Source: Microbacterium ureisolvens (lineage in GTDB: Bacteria > Actinomycetota > Actinomycetes > Actinomycetales > Microbacteriaceae). From it: 64,000 nt of DNA. Shown here piece after piece: positions 9,725 through 19,421 of this stretch. The notes below the pieces were generated by a model. The model worked only from the letters and a program-made list of their open reading frames with translations, did not search any database and was not told the DNA's origin. The stretch lies in the NCBI RefSeq assembly GCF_019511645.1, contig NZ_JAEUAX010000008.1, forward strand, positions 81,641 through 145,640, read 5' to 3'. Positions within the stretch are counted from its first letter, which is position 1. Every line of letters starts with the position of its first letter. Made by a program: the position numbers and the translations under genes.

Positions 9725-11130
9725 GACGCTGCTCCCCGCAGCAGGAGACCCGAGAGGTCTTCGAGGGTTCCGACGGTGAGCACGGTCATGCCCGACACCG
9801 GCTGCATGCGCGGATGGGCGCGCTCGTCGCAGATGACGCCCACCACGGCGGTGTCGGCGGGGAACGCGAGGGCGGCCTGCTGCAGCCTCGTGAGCGGCAC
9901 GCGTGAGCCGACCACGACGAACGCGATCGACAGCCGCTCGCCGGACTCCGCCGCCAGCCGGCACACCTCTCCCACGGGCATCGTGCTCTCGAGCAGGTCG
10001 ACGCCGCTGAACCCGTCCAGCATCGGGCGCGGCGCCGCCGACGGGATGTGGCGGATCGCGCGCAGCCGCCCGCGCACGACGCGCGGGATCTCGGACCCGG
10101 TCACGATCTGCACGTCGCGGGCATCGTGGACGGCGCGCAGCCCCAAGGACGCCGCGCACGACACGGCGAGCTCGAACTCGTCGGGGTCCGCGAACTCGGC
10201 TTCCCAGGCCGCGAGCACCACGGCCATGCGCGAGCGCCGGGACTCCTCGTACTGGCGCACCATGAGCCGCCCGGTCTTGGCCGTCGACCGCCAGTGGATC
10301 TGACGCCGGGAGTCCCCCGGCGCGTACTCGCGGATGGCATGGAACGACATGTCGGCGTCGACCAGACGACGCGTCGGCGCGCCCTCCAGGTCGCGGATGA
10401 GCCCGGCGCTCGTCGACGGCAGCGAGACCGTGCGCGGGTGCACGTAGAGCTCGTGCACGTCGTGGAACGAGTGCTCGCGTCGCAGCATGCCGATCGGGTC
10501 GCTGCGCACCGTCGTCGCGGGCCCGACCGTCACGATGCCGCGCGCGAGTGCCGGGATGTCGAGCGGCTGCTCGACGGCGTGACCGGGACGCAGCAGCGGC
10601 ACGCCGAACTCGACCAGACCGGCCCCGACGGGAATGTCGATCCGGCCGGGCAGCGCCGTGCGGTGGCCGTCGTTGCGCACGTGGATGCGGCCGGTGACCC
10701 CCTCGCCCGCGACGATCCGCTCGTGCGTCAGGGTGAGGTCGACGTCGTACGCGCGGGCGCCGAAGAGGAACGGCACGGCAGCGACGAGAAGGACGACGGA
10801 TGCTGCGCCCGCGACCATGAACTCCACCCAGCCGAACACGACCCCGAGCACGAGCCCCGCGGTCGCGGCGACGGCCACGAGGGCTCCGGCCGGCCGGATC
10901 GTCTGCGCTGCCCACTGCGCCGCGGTGGTGATCCCCGAGCCCGCAGCCCGCCACACGCGCGTCCACCACACGGCGGCGCGCACGAACGCACGCCCGCGGC
11001 GCGACTCGCCGACGCTCGTGGCCGTCGCGGTCACGTGCGTGCGGCCGGTCGTGCCGGTCGCCTGGACGGTGCGCGTGATGCGCGGCTCCACCGTCGCAGT
11101 GGAGCCGCCGCGGCGCTCGGGACTGCTCAT
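9721..11130 (-). CDS. DUF58 domain-containing protein
   Basis: The 469-residue protein has two hydrophobic segments (about residues 75-125), a beta-rich middle and a C-terminal DUF58 region with the hallmark stretch beginning YAPGDSRRQIHWRSTAKTG around residue 270. DUF58 proteins resemble von Willebrand factor A domains and are usually encoded next to MoxR ATPases, which are thought to act as chaperones on them. Here the ATG overlaps the stop of moxR (ATGA). The product is likely anchored in the membrane with its vWA-like part in the cytoplasm. The exact role is unknown. Confidence 0.93.
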   Translation of the reverse strand: MSSPERRGGSTATVEPRITRTVQATGTTGRTHVTATATSVGESRRGRAFVRAAVWWTRVWRAAGSGITTAAQWAAQTIRPAGALVAVAATAGLVLGVVFGWVEFMVAGAASVVLLVAAVPFLFGARAYDVDLTLTHERIVAGEGVTGRIHVRNDGHRTALPGRIDIPVGAGLVEFGVPLLRPGHAVEQPLDIPALARGIVTVGPATTVRSDPIGMLRREHSFHDVHELYVHPRTVSLPSTSAGLIRDLEGAPTRRLVDADMSFHAIREYAPGDSRRQIHWRSTAKTGRLMVRQYEESRRSRMAVVLAAWEAEFADPDEFELAVSCAASLGLRAVHDARDVQIVTGSEIPRVVRGRLRAIRHIPSAAPRPMLDGFSGVDLLESTMPVGEVCRLAAESGERLSIAFVVVGSRVPLTRLQQAALAFPADTAVVGVICDERAHPRMQPVSGMTVLTVGTLEDLSGLLLRGAAS

Positions 11131-12092
11131 ACCGCTTCGCGCCTCGAGGGCGGTGCGACGTCGAGCAGCACCTGCCCGACCACGGTCTCGGGGGTGACGC
11201 CGTCGAACTCGGCTTCCGGGTGCAGGATCAGGCGGTGCGACAGCACCGGCACCGCGAGCGTCTTGACGTCGTCGGGGGTCGCGTACGTGCGGCCCTGCGA
11301 CGCGGCGCGCGTGCGGACGGCCCGCGTCAGGGCGAGGGCGCCGCGGATGCTGACACCCAGGCGCACCTCGTCGGCCGTGCGCGTGCTGTCGACGAGGCGG
11401 GCGATGTAGTCGAGCACGAGCGCGTCGACGTACACGTCGGCGGCGAGGTCGGCCATGCCGACGAGCGCCTGCGGCGTGATGATCGGCGAGAGCTCGGCGG
11501 TCGCGACGGCAGCGCCGTCGAGGATGCGGACGGTCGCCGCGTGGTCGGGGTAGCCGAGCGACGTGCGCATCATGAAGCGGTCGAGCTGCGCCTCGGGGAG
11601 GCGGTAGGTGCCGGCCTGCTCGACGGGGTTCTGGGTAGCGAGCACGAGGAACGGCACGCCGGCCTCGCGCGAGACGCCGTCGATCGTGACGCGCCCCTCC
11701 TCCATCACCTCGAGCAGCGCCGACTGCGTCTTCGGGCTCGCGCGGTTGATCTCGTCGGCGAGCACGATGTTGGCGAAGATCGGGCCCGCATGGAACTCGA
11801 ACACGCCCTCCTTCTGGTCGTAGACGCTCAGCCCCGTGATGTCGCTCGGCAGCAGGTCGGGCGTGAACTGGATGCGCGTGTTCGTGCCCTGCACCGACTG
11901 CGCCATCGCCCGCGCCAGCGACGTCTTGCCGGTTCCGGGCACGTCCTCCAGGAGCACGTGGCCGTCGCTGAGCATCGCCGTGAGCACGAGCTCGACGACG
12001 TGGCGCTTGCCGAGAACGGCGCGCTCGACGTTGTCGGCGATCTGCCCGAACGTCTGCGCGAACCAGTCGGCCTGCGCCTGTGTGATCGTCAT
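11127..12092 (-). CDS. MoxR-family AAA+ ATPase
   Basis: A 321-residue AAA+ ATPase of the MoxR family. The Walker A motif is in EDVPGTGKTSLAR, Walker B in IVLADEINRAS, and the downstream segments ALLEVMEEG and FLVLATQNPVEQ are typical of the family, as is the C-terminal lid beginning VSIRGALALTRA. MoxR proteins are thought to act as chaperones that activate metal-binding or vWA-domain partners; the partner here should be the overlapping DUF58 gene. ATG start. It lies 49 bp behind the giant Ig-like gene, the only non-overlapping junction in this operon. Confidence 0.96.
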   Translation of the reverse strand: MTITQAQADWFAQTFGQIADNVERAVLGKRHVVELVLTAMLSDGHVLLEDVPGTGKTSLARAMAQSVQGTNTRIQFTPDLLPSDITGLSVYDQKEGVFEFHAGPIFANIVLADEINRASPKTQSALLEVMEEGRVTIDGVSREAGVPFLVLATQNPVEQAGTYRLPEAQLDRFMMRTSLGYPDHAATVRILDGAAVATAELSPIITPQALVGMADLAADVYVDALVLDYIARLVDSTRTADEVRLGVSIRGALALTRAVRTRAASQGRTYATPDDVKTLAVPVLSHRLILHPEAEFDGVTPETVVGQVLLDVAPPSRREAV

Positions 12093-12141
12093 GTGGTGTC
12101 CTTCGTAGTCTGCGGGGGTCGGGGCGAACGGATGCTGCCGC

Positions 12142-15100
12142 TCAGGGTGCGGGCTCGGGATCGGGGTTGCCGTTGTTGGGCTGGCACGTCGCCGAGAAGG
12201 TGGTGTTCACCGGTGACAGCCCCCACCCCTGCGCGCTCCAGTCGACCGTCACCGCGATGCCCTCCACACGCACGGCGCCGACCGGCACCTCCCACGTGCC
12301 TGCGGTGTGCGCGAGCAGCTGGTTCTGCTTGTCGTAGTAGCGCAGGCCCGCGTTGCCGAACGTGAAGGCTGCGGAGGAGCCGTTCGGAGCGTTCGACGAC
12401 TGGCCGCGATACGCGAGCGGGCTGCCGCCGACGCACGAGGTGACCGTCCAGTTCGCCTGCACCTGGTACGGGGCGCTGCCGGCGCGCGGAGTCACCGTCG
12501 ACCACGCGGTGGCCGTGCCCCAGAAGTCGTGCACGTAGCGCACCTGGATGCCGGGGTCCTGGCCGAACACCGTGCTGCCGCTGCTGCCCCAACCCTGGAA
12601 CTCGGCGTGGTTGCGGTTGGGGAGCCGCTCCGTCGTCGTCGGGTTCTCGCGGATCACCCAGTCGGCGCGCTGCGCCTGCACGTTCGGCCTGCCGTCGACG
12701 ACGAACGTCCAGCCCTGCGGCGCCCTGCCCGACTGCTGGGCGCGGACGGTCGCTGTCGCCTCGGCGCGGCCGAAGGACTCCTCATCCCACCACGACTCGA
12801 CGCACATCCGGAACCCGTACTCCTCGCCGTCCTCCAGCCCGGGGAACGAGGCCGTCTCGCCGCCGTCGATGACCCTGCAGCGATCGCCGTCCTGCACGAT
12901 GCCGTACCGCAGCGCCGAGCCGTCGCCGTTGCGCTGCGCGGTGGCTCGCGCCGTGACCGTGGCGGTGCCGTCGCCGTTCGACACCGAGCTCAGGGTGAGC
13001 TGCGGCGACAGCGGACTGCCGATGCCGTTGGTCTGCACGGTCGTTGCCGCCCCCGACGCACTGCCACCGAGGCCGGGGGGCAGGTCGTAACTCGAGTACG
13101 GGGTGACGGTGACGATCGTGCCGGTGTTGCTGCCCACGCGGAACCGCGGCACCTCGACGCGGGTCTGGTTGCGGCTCACCCCCACCCGCACGGTCTCGCC
13201 GGCAGGGCTCGCGATCTCGAGGCTGCCGGTCTCGCCGGCCTCGATCCCGTCGATGACCAGCGAGACGATGCCGCCCGCGCCGTCGCCCGTGACGACGGGA
13301 GCCGCGGTCACGCTCGTGGGCGCGAGCGGTGCGTCGTACGCCCACGCGACCGTGCGCACGCCGGTCTTGGACTCCCCCACGGCATTGACGGCCCATGCGT
13401 CGTACGTCCGCTGCTCCCCGTTCGGCGCGGGAATCGGGGGGCACACGCCGTCCACCGCGCAGCGCGCGACCTCCTGTCCGCCGGAGCGGACGACGAAGCC
13501 GGTGAGCGCCGGGTAGGCCGACCGTGCCTCGCCCGGATCGACCCGCAGCGTGACCGTTCCGTCGGCATATGCCGTCTGAGTAATACTGGCGGGCGCCTTG
13601 GGGTACCCGAGCAGGTCGAGCAGCACGCGGCCGTCGCGTTCCGCGTTCGTGACGCGGCCCTGGGCGTCGCGCACCGAGAACGCGGCGGTGCACGTCGCGC
13701 CCGGGGCATCCGTCGTCCACGTCGCCCTGATCGACGTCGCCGACGCCACCTGGAAGCCCACCCCGGCGCATGCCCCCGTGGGCCGCACGTCGACGACCTC
13801 GAGCGGCGTGCGCGGCAGCGGGTTGACCTCGCCGCCGGCGCCGATCACCGGGATCGTGCACGACGACCCTCCGGCCTGCGAGCACTGCTGCACCACGGAG
13901 CCGCCCTGAGGGAGAGTCGAAGGAGCCGCACCGACGCGGAGGATGAGCCGCGCCGGCGTCACCGACGGGTGGCTCGTGACGGAGACGAGAACGGCCTCCT
14001 CGGAGCCGGGGACGGCGCGGTCCGCGCCGGTGACGGTCACGACGGAACCCTCCTGAGCGACCCCGAACGCGGTGCCGGAATGCTCGGTCGCGTAGACGAT
14101 GCCATCCCAGTCCGGGCGCAGCTGCCACGTGGTCATGTTCGCGAGGTCGAAGGTCGCGGTCTCGCCCGGCCCGACCGTGATCGATGCCGGGCGCAGCTCG
14201 GGCTGCGGGTCTCGCGGGCGCACCACGATCGGCACCGACAGGTACGTCCAGTCCTCCTGGCCGCCGAGGCGCACGGGCACCTGGCACGCGTCGACCCACG
14301 GGGCGCCCGCGCCCGCGTCGTAGCGGACGACGGTGCCCGACTCGATCGTGCAGGATGCCTCGGCGCGCGCACCCGACGCCCGCACATCGTCGCCGAGCTC
14401 CACGACGGCGCCCCGCGGGCGCGCGACGAGGCCGGCCATGTCGAAGGTGGTGGACTCGAGCTCGGTGACCTCGGGGGACGCCGCGTTCGCCCGCAGCGTC
14501 AGGGCCAGGTCGTCGTCGCCCGGCACGCGGAGGAAGCCGTAAGAGGTGACCTCGCCCGCAGCGCTGTCGCCGGTGACGGCGAACGGGATGAGCTGCGTGG
14601 TCTCGGGCAGCGCCCCGCGCAGCCGCGAACCCTGGACCGAGACGCCGTCCGGGTCGCCCCACAGCGACAGCTCGAGGTCGTCCACGTCGCCGCCCGACCA
14701 GGTGACCTTGCCGGTCAGCACGTCCACGCCGCGCGGGAAGTCCTCGCGGGTCTCGACGGTGAGGTTGGTGTCGGCGACGATCGGGAAGTCGGGCACGCTC
14801 TCGCGCACGACCCGCACGACGATGAGGCCTCGACCGGTGTTTCCCGACGAAGACTCGACGTCGTAGAGGAACGACATCGTCGCCGGCTCGTCGCCGGCGG
14901 CGATCCGGACCGTGGTGTCGTCCGCGCCGACGATCTGCGCGCCCAGCCGCGCGTACTCGGGGTTCTCGCTGCCGTCGACGAGGGTCGCCGGGACGTCCGG
15001 GCGGATGTCGGTGATCCGCAGCTCGCCGAGCGTCGGGTCGACGTCGTTGGAGAGCGGGCTGACCCGGATCGTGTTGCCCCGGCCTGCCTGCACCTGGACG

Positions 15101-18100
15101 TAGTCGGTGAAGGTGACCGGACTCGGGTTCGCCTGGCTGTCGAGCACTCCGATGCGCACCGTGCCGTCGGCCGTCGCACCGAACGCGTCGACCACGCGGT
15201 AGCGGAAGGACACCTGACCGCTGTCCCCGGGCACGCTCGTGTACAGGATCGACCCGCCGTCGGCGGTGACGGTGGCCGCGCCCCGCTCGGGCTGCTCGAC
15301 GATGCGGTCGAGGGTCACGACGTCGCCGTCGGGGTCGGTGCCGAAGTCGTCGAACTCGATGAGCGCCGACTGGCCGCTGAGCACGCGACCCTCGAGGGTG
15401 TCGGCCGAGGGTGCGCGGTTGGCCTCGGCATCGATCACGGTCACGCGCACCGTCGCGGTGTCGGCGAGTGCCGGCGCGCCCGTGGTGAACACGGAGTACT
15501 CGATCGCGTACTGGCCCGGCTCGTCCGGCGCGAGGTAGCGCAGCAGGTCGCCCGACGCGAAGGCGAGCGCCCCTTCCGACGACGAGCGCACGGATGCCGG
15601 GTTCAGCGTCGGCCTCCCGCCGGCGGGCGAGATGTCGTTATCGAGCACCGGGATGTCGATCTGGGAGCCGGAGCGCACCATCACGGAGTCGTCCACGGCG
15701 ATCGGGGCGAGCTCGGGTGCGGGCGGCAGCAGGTACACCGTCGCCTCTCCCTCGACGCTGGCGCCGGCGTCCTCCGTCCCGTCGCTCACCACGTACGAGA
15801 CGATGCCGAGGCGGCCGGCGGCGCCGTCCGCCGTCGTGCCCGACACCCGTAGGTGGTTCTGCCCGACCGCGTCGACCGACAGCGTGGCCCCGTCATCGGC
15901 CCGCGCGACGACGTCGCTGAGCAGCAGCACGCGGCGCGTCGGGTTCGAGACGGCGTCGAAGATCTCGAGGGTCGCGTCCTGCTGCGGGTGCACGAACGCC
16001 ACCACCGGCGAGGTCGCCAGCTGGGCAGGCGCGTCGGTGGGCAGCAGCGTGATGCGGGCGGTGCCGGTCGCCTCGCCGACCCCGTCGGTCACGGTGAAGT
16101 CGACGCGGAACGTGCCCGGATCCTTCGCTGTGAAGTCGAAGGCGGTGGAGCCGCTGACCGCGGTCGCGGTGGCCGCCGCGTCGTCGAGCACGCGCACGGA
16201 TTCCAGTGACAGGGTGCCGGCGGTGCCCGTGACGTGATCCGCGACGTCGACGGTGATGGCGGACGCGACGGTGTCGGTCACGGCGAACGACTGCGCCGCG
16301 AGCTGGGGCTGGGGAGACACCTTCACCACGAGCGGCTTCACCGTCGTCAGACCCTGGGTGTCGGCGACCGTGACCTCGAGCTCGACGAGCTGCTCCCCGC
16401 CGTCGCCCGCGTCGTCGTGCTGGTAGACCACGTCGCCGCCAGGGGTCGCCGCGACGCTGCCGACGCCGCTCGCGTTCTCGACCGACAGGAGGAGCAGGGG
16501 GTCGCCTTCGGGGTCGACCCAGCCCGGCAGCACCGGCACGGTCACCGTGCCGCCGCGCGCGACCTCGGGCTCCGGCCACTCGACGAGGCACCGCTCGACG
16601 CCGCACCATTCCGGCGCCGAGTCGGTCGCGGCACCCGCCACCGTGACGGTGACGGTGGTCGGCTCGGAGGTCAGGCCGTTCGCGGCGGTGCCGTCGGTGA
16701 CCGCGTAGGAGAATGTCGCGGAACCCGTCGCGCCCGGCTGCACGCGGATCGCGAGGCGCTGGTCGTCGTCGGTGACCGACAGGGTGCCGAACCCGGGGTC
16801 GAGCCCGCTGACCGATGCGGGGTCGATGGTGAGCACGTCCTCGTTCGGGTCGTGGTCGTTCATCAGCACGGGAAGCGATGCGAGCGCGCCGGCCCGCACG
16901 CCGAACGCGTCGGGCTCGGCGACCGGCGGCTTCGGGTCGAGCACGACCTGCAGCTGCTCTTCGCTCGGCACGGCGGCGGGGTCGGGGCGCTCGTCGAGGC
17001 TCCAGTCCTGGCTCGACGAGATCAGCGCGCCGTCGGGCACCGACCACGCCCAGCCGGAGCGGGTGTCGTTGAGGATGACCGCGGAGGCGCTCGCGACGAA
17101 CACGGGACGCTGCTCGGCGCCGATCGTCTGGTCGCCGTAGTCGAGAGGCGCCGTGGTGCCGCTCGAGCGCCACAGGAGACCGCCCGCGTCGCCCTGGCCG
17201 AGCCACGCCGCGTAGGTCTCGCCGTCATGAGCGACCGGCTGCGCGGGCGTGCCCAGCACCGTCCCACCGCCTCCCAGCGGCGTCTCCATCGGTGACCCGT
17301 CGGCGGGCACCCGCACCAGGCCCGTGTCGTCCGCGAGATAGACGGCGGTGCCGCTCGGATCCGGTGCGCCGACGACCACCGCACCCGTCGTCGGCGCCTG
17401 GACCGCGGCATCCTGTCCGCGCAGCCACACGTCGCCGTCCTCGGTGTCGATCACGGCCCACGTGTCGCCGGCAGCGGTGATGGCCGGCGCCTCGAGCCCG
17501 TCGGCGTCGAGCGCGTCGCGGCCGCGCACCTCGCCGGCCTGGAGGTCGTAGCGCAGCACCGAGCCGTCGGCGCCCGAGTACGCGAACAGCGTGCCGCGCT
17601 CGTCGACGGCGATCGCCTCGGCGGTGTACTGCGGGGCGTCCGCGTCGTCGGCGCCGAAGGGATCGAGCTGCGACGACGTGCCGCTCGAGAGCCGCCCCGC
17701 GTGCACGGCGCCGGAGTCGGTGAGGTAGGCCACCCAGTCCCCGGCGGTGACGACCTCGGTCGTGCCGGACGGGGTCTTCTGCGAGGACCGCAGCGCCTCC
17801 TCGTCGAGATCTGCGGGCATCGCGGCATCGATGCGCGTGAGCGTCGAATAGCTGTCGCTGAAGAGGTATGCGGCGTCCCCCGTCTGAACCACCTGGTCGG
17901 GGTTGCTGATGCTGCGGACGGTGTCGAGCTCTCCGACCGCAGTGTTCACGCGGGCGTAGCGGCGGCCGTCGCCGGTCTGGAGCGCCCACACGGCGGTGTC
18001 GACGTCGGGCGTCTCCTGGGCGTCGAGCCCCGGCCACACGATGCTGATGCCGATCACGGTGGCCGCCACCGCCCCGGCGGCGGCGAGGCCGGTGATCGCG

Positions 18101-18111
18101 CCCCGTCGCAT
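12142..18111 (-). CDS. Giant exported Ig-like/fibronectin type III protein
   Basis: A 1989-residue protein. Residues ~1-28 form a signal-anchor (MRRGAITGLAAAGAVAATVIG). Residues ~35-400 look like a beta-propeller, with repeated short strand pairs such as GTLFAYSGADGSVLRYD. From ~415 to ~1130 there are Ig- or cadherin-like repeats with the marks NDHDPNEDVLTIDP, LDNDISPAGG and LSNDVDPTLGELRITD. From ~1500 to ~1790 the spacing and APxSVTA starts fit fibronectin type III domains. The tail is a ~180-residue domain ending in a Pro/Asp-rich stretch. It is presumably a long surface protein held by its N-terminal anchor. It begins one base inside the kinase stop codon (TGATG), so kinase and surface protein are made together. 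Substrate or ligand cannot be told from sequence. Confidence 0.9.
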   Translation of the reverse strand: MRRGAITGLAAAGAVAATVIGISIVWPGLDAQETPDVDTAVWALQTGDGRRYARVNTAVGELDTVRSISNPDQVVQTGDAAYLFSDSYSTLTRIDAAMPADLDEEALRSSQKTPSGTTEVVTAGDWVAYLTDSGAVHAGRLSSGTSSQLDPFGADDADAPQYTAEAIAVDERGTLFAYSGADGSVLRYDLQAGEVRGRDALDADGLEAPAITAAGDTWAVIDTEDGDVWLRGQDAAVQAPTTGAVVVGAPDPSGTAVYLADDTGLVRVPADGSPMETPLGGGGTVLGTPAQPVAHDGETYAAWLGQGDAGGLLWRSSGTTAPLDYGDQTIGAEQRPVFVASASAVILNDTRSGWAWSVPDGALISSSQDWSLDERPDPAAVPSEEQLQVVLDPKPPVAEPDAFGVRAGALASLPVLMNDHDPNEDVLTIDPASVSGLDPGFGTLSVTDDDQRLAIRVQPGATGSATFSYAVTDGTAANGLTSEPTTVTVTVAGAATDSAPEWCGVERCLVEWPEPEVARGGTVTVPVLPGWVDPEGDPLLLLSVENASGVGSVAATPGGDVVYQHDDAGDGGEQLVELEVTVADTQGLTTVKPLVVKVSPQPQLAAQSFAVTDTVASAITVDVADHVTGTAGTLSLESVRVLDDAAATATAVSGSTAFDFTAKDPGTFRVDFTVTDGVGEATGTARITLLPTDAPAQLATSPVVAFVHPQQDATLEIFDAVSNPTRRVLLLSDVVARADDGATLSVDAVGQNHLRVSGTTADGAAGRLGIVSYVVSDGTEDAGASVEGEATVYLLPPAPELAPIAVDDSVMVRSGSQIDIPVLDNDISPAGGRPTLNPASVRSSSEGALAFASGDLLRYLAPDEPGQYAIEYSVFTTGAPALADTATVRVTVIDAEANRAPSADTLEGRVLSGQSALIEFDDFGTDPDGDVVTLDRIVEQPERGAATVTADGGSILYTSVPGDSGQVSFRYRVVDAFGATADGTVRIGVLDSQANPSPVTFTDYVQVQAGRGNTIRVSPLSNDVDPTLGELRITDIRPDVPATLVDGSENPEYARLGAQIVGADDTTVRIAAGDEPATMSFLYDVESSSGNTGRGLIVVRVVRESVPDFPIVADTNLTVETREDFPRGVDVLTGKVTWSGGDVDDLELSLWGDPDGVSVQGSRLRGALPETTQLIPFAVTGDSAAGEVTSYGFLRVPGDDDLALTLRANAASPEVTELESTTFDMAGLVARPRGAVVELGDDVRASGARAEASCTIESGTVVRYDAGAGAPWVDACQVPVRLGGQEDWTYLSVPIVVRPRDPQPELRPASITVGPGETATFDLANMTTWQLRPDWDGIVYATEHSGTAFGVAQEGSVVTVTGADRAVPGSEEAVLVSVTSHPSVTPARLILRVGAAPSTLPQGGSVVQQCSQAGGSSCTIPVIGAGGEVNPLPRTPLEVVDVRPTGACAGVGFQVASATSIRATWTTDAPGATCTAAFSVRDAQGRVTNAERDGRVLLDLLGYPKAPASITQTAYADGTVTLRVDPGEARSAYPALTGFVVRSGGQEVARCAVDGVCPPIPAPNGEQRTYDAWAVNAVGESKTGVRTVAWAYDAPLAPTSVTAAPVVTGDGAGGIVSLVIDGIEAGETGSLEIASPAGETVRVGVSRNQTRVEVPRFRVGSNTGTIVTVTPYSSYDLPPGLGGSASGAATTVQTNGIGSPLSPQLTLSSVSNGDGTATVTARATAQRNGDGSALRYGIVQDGDRCRVIDGGETASFPGLEDGEEYGFRMCVESWWDEESFGRAEATATVRAQQSGRAPQGWTFVVDGRPNVQAQRADWVIRENPTTTERLPNRNHAEFQGWGSSGSTVFGQDPGIQVRYVHDFWGTATAWSTVTPRAGSAPYQVQANWTVTSCVGGSPLAYRGQSSNAPNGSSAAFTFGNAGLRYYDKQNQLLAHTAGTWEVPVGAVRVEGIAVTVDWSAQGWGLSPVNTTFSATCQPNNGNPDPEPAP

Positions 18112-19250
18112 CAGAGCACCCCCACGGCCATCAGCGCCACGACGACAGCGCCGGCCCCGGCGACGACCCCCGCCCCGATGCCGATGGCCCAGGGCAGCAC
18201 GGCGCGCCCGCGCCGGCGGGCCGGCGCGGAGATCTCGGTGTCCTCGTCACGGGCGAGCTGCGCGACGCCGGTGCCGGCGCGCGCCTTGCGCGTGAGATCG
18301 CGCTCCACGTGCGAACGTGCGGGCCCGCGCAGCGCCGAATCCGCGAAATCGACGGGGGCGGATGCCGGAGACCACTCCGCATCCGGGATCTCGAGCGGCG
18401 TCGGCGAGAGGCCGAGCCCCGACTGCACGTCGCGCAGCGCCTCGCCGAAGGCACGGGCGGAGTCGTAGCGGCGGCCGGGATCCCGGCTCATCGCGGTCGC
18501 GAGCACGGCCTGCAGCGACGCGGGGACGTCGGCCCGGGGGATCTCGACGTAGGTGGCGCGCGCGATGCGCTTGCGCAGCAGCTCCTTGGTGTTCTGGCCG
18601 CGCTCGCGGCGCTCGAACGGGCTGTGTCCGGCCAGCAGCGAGTACACCGTGGCGCCGAGGCTCCACACCTCGCTCGTCACCGTGCCGCTCGTCTGCTCGG
18701 CGATGACCTCGGGAGCGCTCCACGGGATCGACATCGCGAGCACCTCCCCACCGCTCTTGCGCTGCAGCGAGGCCGAGATGCCGAAGTCCGCGAGCACGGG
18801 CGTGCCGAACGTGGTGATGAGGATGTTGCTCGGCTTGACGTCGCGGTGGATGAGGCCGGCGCGGTGCGCCGACTCGAGCGCGCTCGCCATGCGCACGCCG
18901 ATCGCGAGCACCTCCTCCACGGGGATGCGCTCGACCCGGTACCGCTGCGCGAGAGAGCCCGGGCAGTACTCCATGACGATGTACGGGCGGCCGTCGGCCG
19001 AGATGCTGGCCTGGTAGACCGTGACGATCGAGGGGTGGGCCGACAGGTGCGCGAGGACGTCGGCCTCGGCATTGAACATGCGCCGCAGCTCCGGGTCGCG
19101 CACGTCGCTCGGCATGACCTTCACCGCGACGTTGCGGCGGGGCATGTCCTGCTCGTAGAGGAACACGTCGGCGAATCCGCCCGAGCCCAGTGGGCGGATG
19201 TAGGCGAGTCCCGGAAGGATCGGAGGCGCCGAGGGAAGCCGTGCAGCCAC
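18111..19250 (-). CDS. Ser/Thr protein kinase with C-terminal membrane anchor
   Basis: A Hanks-type kinase of about 379 residues. The glycine loop is in PLGSGGFADVFLY, the ATP lysine in NVAVKVMP, the catalytic loop in HRDVKPSNILI and the metal-binding motif in LADFGIS. After the catalytic domain (to ~residue 270) comes a basic juxtamembrane stretch and one hydrophobic segment at the end. No extracellular sensor follows the anchor. I prefer the GTG at 19248-19250, because the Shine-Dalgarno GGGAGG lies seven bases upstream; a GTG two codons earlier would have a spacing of one. A TAGCAT box at 19313-19318 may be its -10 element. It heads a seven-gene operon with an FHA protein and a MoxR module, which are its likely targets. 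Confidence 0.95.
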   Translation of the reverse strand: MAARLPSAPPILPGLAYIRPLGSGGFADVFLYEQDMPRRNVAVKVMPSDVRDPELRRMFNAEADVLAHLSAHPSIVTVYQASISADGRPYIVMEYCPGSLAQRYRVERIPVEEVLAIGVRMASALESAHRAGLIHRDVKPSNILITTFGTPVLADFGISASLQRKSGGEVLAMSIPWSAPEVIAEQTSGTVTSEVWSLGATVYSLLAGHSPFERRERGQNTKELLRKRIARATYVEIPRADVPASLQAVLATAMSRDPGRRYDSARAFGEALRDVQSGLGLSPTPLEIPDAEWSPASAPVDFADSALRGPARSHVERDLTRKARAGTGVAQLARDEDTEISAPARRRGRAVLPWAIGIGAGVVAGAGAVVVALMAVGVL

Positions 19251-19421
19251 CAGCACACCTCCCGCAGTCCGCTACCGTCACACCCATGCCGCCTGAGACG
19301 GCAAACCCGGTCATGCTAACAAAACCCACCTCCCGAGAAGCCGCGTGGCGGGCGGGATGTGGAGAGTGGGAGCGCGTGCGACAGGCCGGCGCCGGACCGT
19401 GCCGCAGAGACGGGGCCGGCG

